From: Thermoflexales bacterium
Lineage (GTDB): Bacteria; Chloroflexota; Anaerolineae; S140-20
DNA length: 5,884 bases
Direction: 5' to 3'
NCBI GenBank assembly: GCA_015484715.1
Contig: WFUY01000269.1
Span: 1 to 5,884 of the forward strand
Of the stretch, positions 1-5,884 are shown piece after piece. The position numbers were made by a program, and so were the translations under genes. Within the stretch, counting starts at the first letter, position 1, and each line of letters opens with the position of its first letter. The notes under the pieces were generated by a model that did not search any database, was not told where the DNA came from, and worked only from the letters and a program-made list of their open reading frames with translations.

Positions 1-1
1 G

Positions 2-418
2 ATGATGGGGGTGCCGGGGGTGGCGGCCCGCACCTTCGCCGCCGTGGCCCGCACCGGCACCAGCGTCCTGATGATCTCCCAGGCTTCGTCGGAGCAGAGC
101 ATCTGCTTCGTCATCCCCACGCCGGCCGTCCCCCCCGTCGTGGCCGCCATCGAGGAGGAGATGGCGCTGGAGTTGCTGCGGCGGGACATTGACCGGGTCT
201 GGGCCCAGGAGGAGGTCGCCATCGTCACCGTCGTGGGGGCCGGAATGCGCCAGACGCCGGGGGTGGCGGCCCGCATCTTCAGCGCCCTGGGGGAACGGGG
301 GATCAACGTCATCGCCATCGCCCAGGGCTCCTCCGAGTGCAGCATCTCCCTGGTCGTCACCGCCGACGAGGCCGACGAAGCGGTCCGGGCGCTCCACCAA
401 CTGACCGGTGAAGGATGA
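2..418 (+). CDS. lysC: Aspartate kinase, C-terminal regulatory part (5' end outside window)
   Basis: This is the 3' part of an aspartokinase gene; the enzyme phosphorylates L-aspartate to open the lysine/threonine/methionine pathway. The 138 visible residues form two tandem ACT domains, the allosteric amino-acid-binding module. They can be aligned to each other: PGVAARTFAAVARTG with QASSEQSICFV (about 5-37) and PGVAARIFSALGERG with AQGSSECSISLV (about 86-118), exactly 81 residues apart. The phrase NVIAIAQGSSE is characteristic of aspartokinases. The catalytic kinase domain lies upstream and cannot be seen, so the first methionine here is not the start. The arrangement resembles the ACT pair of ThrA-type kinases, but the protein stops just after VRALHQLTGEG, about where a homoserine dehydrogenase domain would begin in the bifunctional enzyme, so this copy is monofunctional. 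Its TGA (416-418) overlaps the next gene's ATG. The aspartokinase assignment is firm; the choice of lysC over another symbol is conventional. Confidence 0.9.
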   Translation: MMGVPGVAARTFAAVARTGTSVLMISQASSEQSICFVIPTPAVPPVVAAIEEEMALELLRRDIDRVWAQEEVAIVTVVGAGMRQTPGVAARIFSALGERGINVIAIAQGSSECSISLVVTADEADEAVRALHQLTGEG

Positions 419-3400
419 TGAGACAAATTCTCCTCCTGGAAGGTCAAGAGAGCACCCCCTGGGATGCGGTGCGCCAAATCCTGGCCCGATTCCGACACCA
501 CGGCCAGACGTACTTGGCCTACCTCAACGCTCATCCCACGGCCTCGGATGAAGCTGTCGTGCGTCTCAAGATCGTCGAACCCCTCCTGGAGGCGTTAGGA
601 TACGATCCCCAGACCGATCTGGACCCGGAACACCGTGTGAAGGAGGGTGCCATTGACATCCTGGTCAGGGCCAACGATCTTCCGGCAATGCTGTGGGAGC
701 TGAAGCGTACCCAGGAGGCAGACCTAACGCGCTACGAGGACCAACTGGCCCGTTATCTGCTCGCCGTGAGCGCTCGCTACGGTGTTCTGACCAACGGGCA
801 GGAGGTCCGTGTCTACACCTGGGCAGGGGACAGGCTCCACTGGGTCCACTCCTTCTCCTTGCCCGCCTTCGCCCCCAACGCACCACGACCGCCAACGGAA
901 GACGAACGTCTGGCCCTCCTGGCCTTCTTCGACCTTCTCCGCAAGGGAGCTTTCCTGGATACCGAGCGGTTTAAGCGAGAGATTGCCGAAACTACCGAGC
1001 CGGGGCTCTCTCTCTCGCCGGACAATCCCCAAAACGAAGCCCTCCTTATCGAGGGGCTTAAGCGGGAGATCCATCGCCTGCACCGGCTCGTGCTCCTCCG
1101 TTTTCGCAGTCATCAAGCCCTCTACCGGGCCTTCCAGGCCGAGGAAGCCCAGCGGCGCGCGGTGGTCGAGGCAGAGCAAGCCAAACTGTGGACATGGCTC
1201 GAAACATTTGAGAAGCAGACCCGGGTGACCGTCAACCGTCCGGCCCTGGAGCGCTATTTGGAAGACTTCACCGAACAGTGGACGGCTATCGAAGAGCCCG
1301 CTTTCGTGAGCGCTTTTCTACGCCGATCCGGGTTGGACCGGTACGTCCAAGGAGCAAACCACGTCAACCTCCAGAACCGGCTGCGCTCCTTCTACCGGGC
1401 TCTCGTGGACTACGCCCGTTGGCGCGCCCGACAAGCGGTGAAGCTGCGCCCTAGTCGGGTGATTGTGGAGAACTTTGCCCAATGGCAGGACGAGACAGGG
1501 CCGATGGCCGAGGACTACGAGGTCGAGTTCTGCCTTCAGACAGTCTACATCTTCGTCACCCGTGTCCTGCTCATCCGTATCTGTGAGGACAAAGGACTGA
1601 TCACCCAGAAGATCTCTGATGGGGGGTACAGAGACTACCTTCACTTCAGCCGCCAATTCTTCACCTATCTGGCCGAGGCCAACCGCACACTGTTGGACCT
1701 CGCCTACAGGGACACCAGCCACATCTACGGACACTTTTTCAGCCGGGACATCTTCGACTGGTACGTGTGGGAAGAGGAGGCGATCGTGCGCCTCTTCCAC
1801 CTGTTGAATCGCTTCGACTTCAGCCAGGTGAGCGCGGACCTTATCGGACACATCTACGAACAGTACGTGGATGAGCTGGAGCGCAAGCGGAAGGGCCAGT
1901 TTTACACCCCTCCCCAGGTAGTCAACTACATTCTAGATCGGGTGGGGTATCAGGGAGAGGCCACCATCGGTCGGCGACTCTTGGACCCCGCTTGTGGCAG
2001 CGGTCGGTTTCTCGTGGAAGCTGCCCGCCGGCTGATCAAGGCCCTACGCCAAAAGTACCCGGACCTAGAGCCTAAGACGCTGGTGAACGAATACGTGCGC
2101 GATAGCCTCTTTGGGCTGGACGTCAACCGCTTTGCCTGTTTTCTGGCCGAGGTGAACCTACTGGTGCAGGTGCTGGACCTGGTGCGCGAGGGGGACCACT
2201 TCACCGTGGAACGTTTCCACATCTATGCAACGAACGCCCTACTCCCCCGGGCGCAGGAGATTCGTCCGTTGGTTGGGCCGGACAACGGGCTGGCTTATGA
2301 AACGGAAGTGGCCGAGCTCATCAAGCGGCGTGGGTACAATCCTGCACTCCGGCTGGACTTCCGTCGGGGGTTTGATTGGATCGTGGGCAACCCGCCTTAC
2401 GTGCGGGCCGACCATCCCAGCGTGGTCCCTATGCGGGAGCAAATTCAAGCCAGCGGGCGCTACAAGACGCTCCACAAGAAGTGGGACCTGTACATCCCTT
2501 TCATCGAGCTCGCCTTGGACCTACTGGCCGAGGGGGGACGCCACAGTTTCATCGTCTCCGATGCCTACCAGACGGAAGCCTACGCCCACCTCTCCCGACA
2601 ACAGCTCTTGGAGAAAACCACCATCGAAAGCCTCACCTTCGCTCCTGGGATCAAATTCTTCGCCGAAGCTCAGGTGTACAACCTGATTTACGCGGTCCGG
2701 CAAGGCGCCCCTCCAAAGGGGCATCGGGTGCAACGCTTCAAAATCGTGGATGCGCGGTTGCGGGAGATGGACATTAAGCGCCTCCCCGCCCTCTCCCAAC
2801 GCCGATGGGGCGAGAGGATTTTCCGCCCTGAGTTCAAGGGGGAAGAGGAGCTTGACTTCGCAGGCTACCCGACCTTGGGCGACCTCTGTTACATCAGCTA
2901 TGGCCTTGCTCCTGTATCGCACGAGGACCTGGATCCGAGGGACGAGGCGGGGAGACGCCGCAAACTTTTCGTGACGGAAGACCTGCTGGCCGATACCCCG
3001 GACTCCAAGCACCCCAAGAAGTTCGTTCAGGGCAAAGACCTGGATCGTTTCCAGGTCCTTCGGATACGATGGCTGGAATGGGGGACGGTTCGTGTACCCG
3101 GCCAACTCCGGCGCAAGAAGTTCCCCGAGCTCTTCGAGAACGAGAAACTGCTGGTTGCACGGCGTCCTCACCGGGGTTCCCTGAAGGCGTACTACGATGC
3201 TCAAGGGGAGCTATACTGCGATGCAACCGTCATCTGTGCCGTTCCAGCCCACCGGCTGCTCGAAGTTCACAACCGCACCCTAGACCGTCAGGCTGTGCGT
3301 GAGGCCCTGGTGCGGGCTGCTCAGCACTCCCCCGACTATGACCTGAGGTACCTGGTCGCTCTGCTCAACTGCCGTTGGCTATCTCGCTACATCTTCCAGA

Positions 3401-4218
3401 AGATTGCCAAGGGCCGAATTGACTTCTACCCCGATAACTTGAGGCAGTACCCCATCGCGCCCGCCGATGCCGATGCCCAGGCCCAGATTGCTCAGGTGGT
3501 GGACGAGATCGTCGCCGCCCGAGAGGACTTGCACCAATGGCGTGAACAGGGGCACCGCATCAGCGAAGAGGACATCGTGCTCAACCCACGGCCCTTCCTC
3601 GATCTCTGGAACATCCCTTACGGAGACCTGTTCATCGCCGGAAGCTTCGTCTCCTGGCACATAGGCGGGCCTCCAACGATGTCTGAGATTGAAGGCCGGC
3701 GGCTCATCCTGCGCAAACAACCGTTCTCCTACATTGAAAGCGAAGTTCCCGACGTCTTACGATACCTGCGCCTCTACCTGGAAACCAACCGTGATGAACT
3801 GCGGCAGTATCCAATAGCCCAGATCCCCCACCATGTCCTTCTCCCTCGCTCTCCCGGAGAGGTAGTCCGCTTCCTAGGCCGTCTGGAGAAAGAGCGTGAA
3901 ACAGTGATGTTACGGTGGATGCAGGTCGTCCAGCACGAGGCCTGGCTTGAGGAACAGGCTTTCGACCTCTACGGCGTGGATGAAAGCTGGCGGGAGAGAC
4001 TGGTGGGGAAAGGGTACCGCTTCGAGGGGATCTCTCCCCAGATCGCCTTTGTCTCTATCCTAGACCACCCGGACGATAACCCGATGCGTCGGGTCGCTTT
4101 TCCCAGGCAAGGGGTCTGGTACTACCGGACGCCGAGGCCGCTGCCTCAGGCGGTGCTGGTGTGGATGCACGATGGCCAGAAGATCGTGACCCAGTGGCAG
4201 ATTCCTACCGCAGTATGA
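415..4218 (+). CDS. Type IIG-like restriction-modification enzyme (nuclease, N6-adenine methyltransferase and specificity region in one chain)
   Basis: A 1267-residue protein with the layout of Eco57I/MmeI-class enzymes, which methylate adenine in a specific DNA site and cleave unmethylated DNA. Residues 45-135 resemble the HsdR-type nuclease domain: D81 in EGAIDILVR, E95-x-K97 in WELKRTQ, and a QxxxY motif at Q110-Y114. Residues 200-480 are a charged, mostly helical connector. The methyltransferase follows: motif X QFYTPP (495-500), SAM-binding motif I DPACGSG (524-530), GLDVN (567-571) and catalytic motif IV NPPY (659-662). From about 817 (GYPTLGDLCYISYGL) the chain is a TaqI-like target-recognition region, with the motif LRQYPIA at 1009-1015 and again at 1129-1135. 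All motifs look intact, so it is probably active. The ATG at 415 overlaps the lysC stop (ATGA); ATG at 418 is equally possible. The upstream GGTGAAGG (407-414) is a weak Shine-Dalgarno, so translational coupling is likely. Codon use is less GC-biased than in the flanking genes, suggesting transfer. BREX PglX is an alternative, but no other BREX gene is present. Recognition sequence unknown. Confidence 0.88.
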   Translation: MMRQILLLEGQESTPWDAVRQILARFRHHGQTYLAYLNAHPTASDEAVVRLKIVEPLLEALGYDPQTDLDPEHRVKEGAIDILVRANDLPAMLWELKRTQEADLTRYEDQLARYLLAVSARYGVLTNGQEVRVYTWAGDRLHWVHSFSLPAFAPNAPRPPTEDERLALLAFFDLLRKGAFLDTERFKREIAETTEPGLSLSPDNPQNEALLIEGLKREIHRLHRLVLLRFRSHQALYRAFQAEEAQRRAVVEAEQAKLWTWLETFEKQTRVTVNRPALERYLEDFTEQWTAIEEPAFVSAFLRRSGLDRYVQGANHVNLQNRLRSFYRALVDYARWRARQAVKLRPSRVIVENFAQWQDETGPMAEDYEVEFCLQTVYIFVTRVLLIRICEDKGLITQKISDGGYRDYLHFSRQFFTYLAEANRTLLDLAYRDTSHIYGHFFSRDIFDWYVWEEEAIVRLFHLLNRFDFSQVSADLIGHIYEQYVDELERKRKGQFYTPPQVVNYILDRVGYQGEATIGRRLLDPACGSGRFLVEAARRLIKALRQKYPDLEPKTLVNEYVRDSLFGLDVNRFACFLAEVNLLVQVLDLVREGDHFTVERFHIYATNALLPRAQEIRPLVGPDNGLAYETEVAELIKRRGYNPALRLDFRRGFDWIVGNPPYVRADHPSVVPMREQIQASGRYKTLHKKWDLYIPFIELALDLLAEGGRHSFIVSDAYQTEAYAHLSRQQLLEKTTIESLTFAPGIKFFAEAQVYNLIYAVRQGAPPKGHRVQRFKIVDARLREMDIKRLPALSQRRWGERIFRPEFKGEEELDFAGYPTLGDLCYISYGLAPVSHEDLDPRDEAGRRRKLFVTEDLLADTPDSKHPKKFVQGKDLDRFQVLRIRWLEWGTVRVPGQLRRKKFPELFENEKLLVARRPHRGSLKAYYDAQGELYCDATVICAVPAHRLLEVHNRTLDRQAVREALVRAAQHSPDYDLRYLVALLNCRWLSRYIFQKIAKGRIDFYPDNLRQYPIAPADADAQAQIAQVVDEIVAAREDLHQWREQGHRISEEDIVLNPRPFLDLWNIPYGDLFIAGSFVSWHIGGPPTMSEIEGRRLILRKQPFSYIESEVPDVLRYLRLYLETNRDELRQYPIAQIPHHVLLPRSPGEVVRFLGRLEKERETVMLRWMQVVQHEAWLEEQAFDLYGVDESWRERLVGKGYRFEGISPQIAFVSILDHPDDNPMRRVAFPRQGVWYYRTPRPLPQAVLVWMHDGQKIVTQWQIPTAV

Positions 4219-4277
4219 TGGCCAACGTCCCACACCTTGAGGATCAGACGGCCCCTCTGCCGGACAAGGGTAGCTAA
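4215..4277 (+). other. 20-codon open frame in the gap before asd, probably not a gene
   Basis: An ATG overlapping the stop of the restriction-modification gene (TATGATGG, stop TGA at 4216-4218) opens a 20-residue frame, MMANVPHLEDQTAPLPDKGS, ending in TAA at 4275-4277, partly inside the Shine-Dalgarno of asd. No Shine-Dalgarno precedes it, and no family is recognised. Its stop-start overlap could let ribosomes leaving the large gene travel down to the asd start and so couple translation, but that is inference. It may equally be chance or leftover lysC-asd spacer. It is recorded because it fills the whole intergenic gap. Confidence 0.2.
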
Positions 4278-4281
4278 GGAG
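4276..4281 (+). promoter_or_regulatory. Ribosome binding site of asd
   Basis: AAGGAG lies six bases before ATG at 4288, an ideal Shine-Dalgarno spacing. It decides the start of asd: the open frame extends upstream to a TTG at 4237, but that would add 17 basic residues with no family resemblance in front of the nucleotide-binding strand. Confidence 0.8.
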
Positions 4282-4287
4282 AAGTCT

Positions 4288-5367
4288 ATGCCTCACATCC
4301 CCGTTGCCATCCTAGGGGCCACCGGCGCGGTGGGCCAGCGCTTCGTCCAGCTCCTGGCCGACCATCCCTGGTTCCACATCGCCGCGCTGACCGGCTCGGA
4401 GCGCTCGGCGGGGCAGCCCTACGGAAGGGCCTGCCGCTGGGTCGTGCCGGGGGAGATGCCGGAGGCGGTGCGGGAGATGACCGTCCTGCCCTCGACGCCG
4501 GAGGCCCTGGCCGCCGCTGCGCCCAACGCGCGGCTCCTCTTCTCCGCCCTCCCCTCAGGCGTGGCCCGGGAGGTGGAGCCGGCTCTGGCCGCCGCCGGCT
4601 ACGCCGTCTGCTCCAACGCCTCCGCCCACCGGCTGGACCCCGACGTGCCCCTCCTCATCCCGGAGGTCAACGCCGACCATCTGGCCCTCATCCCCCACCA
4701 GCAACAGCGGCGGGGCTGGCCCGGCTTCATCGTCACCAGCCCCAACTGCTCCACCACCGGCGTCGTCCTCCCCCTGAAGCCGCTCCACGAAGCCTTCGGG
4801 GTGCGCCAGGTCCAGGTCGTCACCCTCCAAGCGGTCTCCGGGGCCGGCTACCCCGGCGTCCCCTCACTGGAAATCCTGGACAACGTCATCCCCTACATCG
4901 CAGGGGAGGAGGACAAGCTGGAGCAGGAGCCCCGCAAACTGCTGGGGCGGGTCGTGGGCGACCGCGTGGAGGAAGCCCCCATCACCCTCAGCGCCCAGGT
5001 CCACCGGGTGCCGGTTTTCGACGGCCACCTGGCCGCCCTGTCCATTGGGTTTGCCACAGAACCGACGCCCGAGGCGGTGGCCGAGGTCCTGCGGGACTAC
5101 CGTCCGTCGTCGGAGGTCGCAGCGCTGCCCAGCGCGCCGCAACGGCTCCTCATCGTCCGCCAGGAGCCCGACCGTCCGCAGCCCCGGCGGGACCGGGACG
5201 CCGAGGGGGGGATGGCGGTCACCGTAGGGCGGATACGCCGCTGTCCCCTGCTCCACATCCGGCTCATCTCCCTCGTCCACAACACGTTGCGAGGTGCGGC
5301 CGGCGGAGCGATCCTCAACGCCGAGTTGCTGGTGCAGGCCGGAGGGCTCTCCCAGGAGGTGCAGTGA
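4288..5367 (+). CDS. asd: Aspartate-semialdehyde dehydrogenase, archaeal/fungal-type family
   Basis: A cytoplasmic enzyme of 359 residues, the usual length, that reduces aspartyl-4-phosphate to aspartate-4-semialdehyde with NADPH, the step after aspartate kinase. The N-terminal Rossmann strand and loop are VAILGATGAVGQR (6-18). The catalytic cysteine is C154 in SPNCSTT (151-157), followed by AVSGAGYPG (182-190). GEEDKLEQEPRKLLG (206-220) carries the substrate-binding acidic and lysine residues, H239 in HRVPVFDGH (239-247) is the likely acid-base histidine, and HNTLRGAAGGAILNAELL (331-348) is the conserved C-terminal helix. The SPNCSTT and GEEDK forms match the archaeal/fungal-type family better than the E. 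coli Asd. All catalytic residues are present. It lies 69 bases after the restriction-modification gene and shares the high-GC codon style of the kinase, supporting an ancestral lysC-asd pair. No clear promoter was seen directly upstream, so it is probably expressed from the operon transcript. No terminator with a T-tract follows it. Confidence 0.96.
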   Translation: MPHIPVAILGATGAVGQRFVQLLADHPWFHIAALTGSERSAGQPYGRACRWVVPGEMPEAVREMTVLPSTPEALAAAAPNARLLFSALPSGVAREVEPALAAAGYAVCSNASAHRLDPDVPLLIPEVNADHLALIPHQQQRRGWPGFIVTSPNCSTTGVVLPLKPLHEAFGVRQVQVVTLQAVSGAGYPGVPSLEILDNVIPYIAGEEDKLEQEPRKLLGRVVGDRVEEAPITLSAQVHRVPVFDGHLAALSIGFATEPTPEAVAEVLRDYRPSSEVAALPSAPQRLLIVRQEPDRPQPRRDRDAEGGMAVTVGRIRRCPLLHIRLISLVHNTLRGAAGGAILNAELLVQAGGLSQEVQ

Positions 5368-5427
5368 GCTTTCCCTGGAGGCCGGTATCTATTCAGCCTA
5401 CCCTCCCGCAGGTCACCGGTCGAGGGC

Positions 5428-5456
5428 GCTTTCAGTCCCGATGGGCTATTGGAAGC
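5428..5456. repeat. Solitary CRISPR-repeat-like 29-mer
   Basis: The element begins GCTTTCAGTCCC, has GAT as a central loop between CCC and GGG, and ends CTATTGGAAGC. Its outer ends are near-inverted (GCTTTC against GGAAGC), and the CCC/GGG centre gives the short palindrome typical of many CRISPR repeats with TTTCA...TTGGAA ends. Only one copy lies in the window and no second copy follows at repeat-spacer distance, so it is not an array. It may be an array remnant, a distal degenerate repeat or coincidence. Confidence 0.25.
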
Positions 5457-5583
5457 ACGGTTTCGCGTCGGAAACGCGCCTGACCTGTGGGAGGGCGAAC
5501 AGTTACGGAGGCCAGCATCTTCTAAATTTGTCAAGTCGTCGGGAGACAGGCAGGGGGCAACGGCCGCAGGTTGGGGCAACCTC

Positions 5584-5619
5584 GGCGAGGGAAGCGAGGG
5601 GATGACGGTTCCCTCGGCC
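5584..5619 (+). repeat. Stem-loop with 8-bp perfect inverted repeat
   Basis: CGAGGGAA (5586-5593) pairs perfectly with TTCCCTCG (5609-5616) around a 15-base loop, and two more G-C pairs can form with a one-base bulge. There is no following T run, so it is not a standard intrinsic terminator. It ends about a dozen bases before the GTGCG at 5631, so it could be part of an intron target site or of the same RNA. Confidence 0.5.
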
Positions 5620-5705
5620 CACGGACAGGGGTGCGATCCAGAGGGGCTACAACCGGACCAACGGGCTCCCTAGGGAGCCGCCCCGCCAGCCACGGGGAGT
5701 GAGAT

Positions 5706-5722
5706 ACGGCGTCAAGCGCCCA
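5706..5722 (+). repeat. 17-base direct repeat, copy 1
   Basis: ACGGCGTCAAGCGCCCA occurs here and again, identically, at 5786-5802. Each copy contains the hairpin GGCG-TCAAG-CGCC, so the RNA would show two identical UCAAG loops. It lies inside the structured RNA region. Confidence 0.8.
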
Positions 5723-5785
5723 CATCTCCCTGCGGCGCTAAGTGGGCTGCTCCCAAAGGCGGGATGAGCCTGACCACGCTAGGCA

Positions 5786-5802
5786 ACGGCGTCAAGCGCC
5801 CA
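5786..5802 (+). repeat. 17-base direct repeat, copy 2
   Basis: Exact second copy of the 17-mer at 5706-5722, 80 bases downstream. Here it overlaps the 5' arm of the GCAACGG/CCGTTGC helix, so its small hairpin and the larger stem share bases and may be alternatives. A shorter fragment, ACGGCGTC, appears again at 5812-5819. Confidence 0.8.
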
Positions 5803-5884
5803 GGGGTGTTGACGGCGTCGCTCGCGCCCGTTGCGGGAGCCCCGGGGGAGCACCCCGGCCGGGTCGGGGGAACCGACCTGGCTC

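Larger units (their letters stand above)
5368..5630. other. Non-coding stretch between asd and the structured RNA
   Basis: These 263 bases hold no convincing gene on either strand: the open frames crossing them lack Shine-Dalgarno sequences and family-like composition. Visible structure is a solitary CRISPR-repeat-like 29-mer (5428-5456), a small hairpin GGTTG-GGG-CAACC (5569-5581) and a stronger stem-loop (5584-5619). No rho-independent terminator (GC stem plus T run) was found after asd, and no tRNA. Confidence 0.6.
5631..5884 (+). ncRNA. Probable 5' end of a group II intron (domain I), cut by the window edge
   Basis: The stretch begins GTGCG, the consensus 5' end of bacterial group II introns, and then folds almost continuously, as domain I does. 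Helices seen by eye: the palindrome GGCTCCCTAGGGAGCC (5664-5679); GAGAT/ATCTC (5701-5705 with 5724-5728) capped by GGCG-TCAAG-CGCC; GCCT/AGGC (5768-5771 with 5781-5784); GCAACGG/CCGTTGC (5783-5789 with 5828-5834); and GAGCC/GGCTC (5837-5841 with 5880-5884) closing two hairpins, CCGGGG/CCCCGG (5842-5858) and GGTCGG/CCGACC (5862-5878). It is not protein coding. Domains II-VI and any reverse transcriptase/maturase gene would lie beyond the window, so splicing ability and intron class cannot be judged. Alternatives are another large structured RNA or a mobile-element-associated RNA. The group II assignment rests on the 5' motif and fold density only. Confidence 0.55.

Noticed and set aside
1318..1851. 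Antisense open frame of 177 codons
   Set aside because: Shadow of the restriction-modification gene's connector region, with no recognisable domain and no Shine-Dalgarno.
2521..3204. Long antisense open frame of 227 codons
   Set aside because: It lies wholly opposite the methyltransferase and specificity region with intact motifs on the + strand; long antisense frames are common in GC-rich DNA and this one shows no family motif or ribosome site.
415..4218. BREX PglX methyltransferase
   Set aside because: Large adenine methyltransferases of this class resemble PglX, but the N-terminal nuclease motifs and the lack of any other BREX gene in the window favour a type IIG-like enzyme.
4237..4287. 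Longer asd start at TTG 4237
   Set aside because: It adds a basic 17-residue extension unlike the family; ATG 4288 has AAGGAG at ideal spacing.
5368..5480. Intrinsic terminator after asd
   Set aside because: Small GC hairpins occur (for example CGCGT/ACGCG around 5465-5479), but none is followed by a T run.
5294..5605. Open frame of 103 codons overlapping the 3' end of asd
   Set aside because: It starts inside asd out of frame, has low-complexity Arg/Ser/Gly-rich content and crosses hairpins and the repeat-like element; no support as a gene.
5428..5630. CRISPR array
   Set aside because: Only one repeat-like unit is present; no second copy at 60-75 base spacing.
5631..5884. RNase P RNA, tmRNA or rRNA fragment
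   Set aside because: The conserved core phrases of RNase P RNA (such as GAGGAAAGTCC), tmRNA ends and rRNA signature segments were not seen.

Overview
The window looks like chromosomal DNA from a GC-rich bacterium. The two housekeeping genes, the end of aspartate kinase and a complete archaeal/fungal-type aspartate-semialdehyde dehydrogenase, use mostly G or C at third codon positions. Chloroflexota or another thermophilic lineage would fit this style and gene order, but no sequence here settles the taxonomy, so that is only a weak inference.

Layout, all on the + strand. Positions 2-418 hold the 3' end of an aspartate kinase gene: its two regulatory ACT domains and the stop codon. Overlapping that stop is a 1267-codon gene (415-4218) for a single-chain restriction-modification enzyme. 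It has an N-terminal PD-(D/E)xK nuclease domain, a central Eco57I/TaqI-class N6-adenine methyltransferase, and a long C-terminal target-recognition region. After a 69-base gap with a good Shine-Dalgarno, asd runs from 4288 to 5367. Positions 5368-5884 hold no credible gene. They contain a solitary CRISPR-repeat-like element, a strong stem-loop, and from about 5631 to the window end a densely folded stretch starting GTGCG that resembles the 5' end of a group II intron, whose remainder would lie outside the window.

Aspartate kinase and Asd catalyse the first two steps of the aspartate pathway (lysine, threonine, methionine, diaminopimelate) and would normally be adjacent. The restriction-modification gene sits between them, overlaps the kinase stop by ATGA, and differs in codon choice, so it looks like an acquired defence gene in a biosynthetic operon. 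It should be co-transcribed with that operon, and being one polypeptide it carries both protective methylation and cleavage.

The most notable points are the defence gene inside the lysC-asd operon (with ATGATG at both edges), the repeated motif in its C-terminal region, and the probable group II intron downstream of asd.
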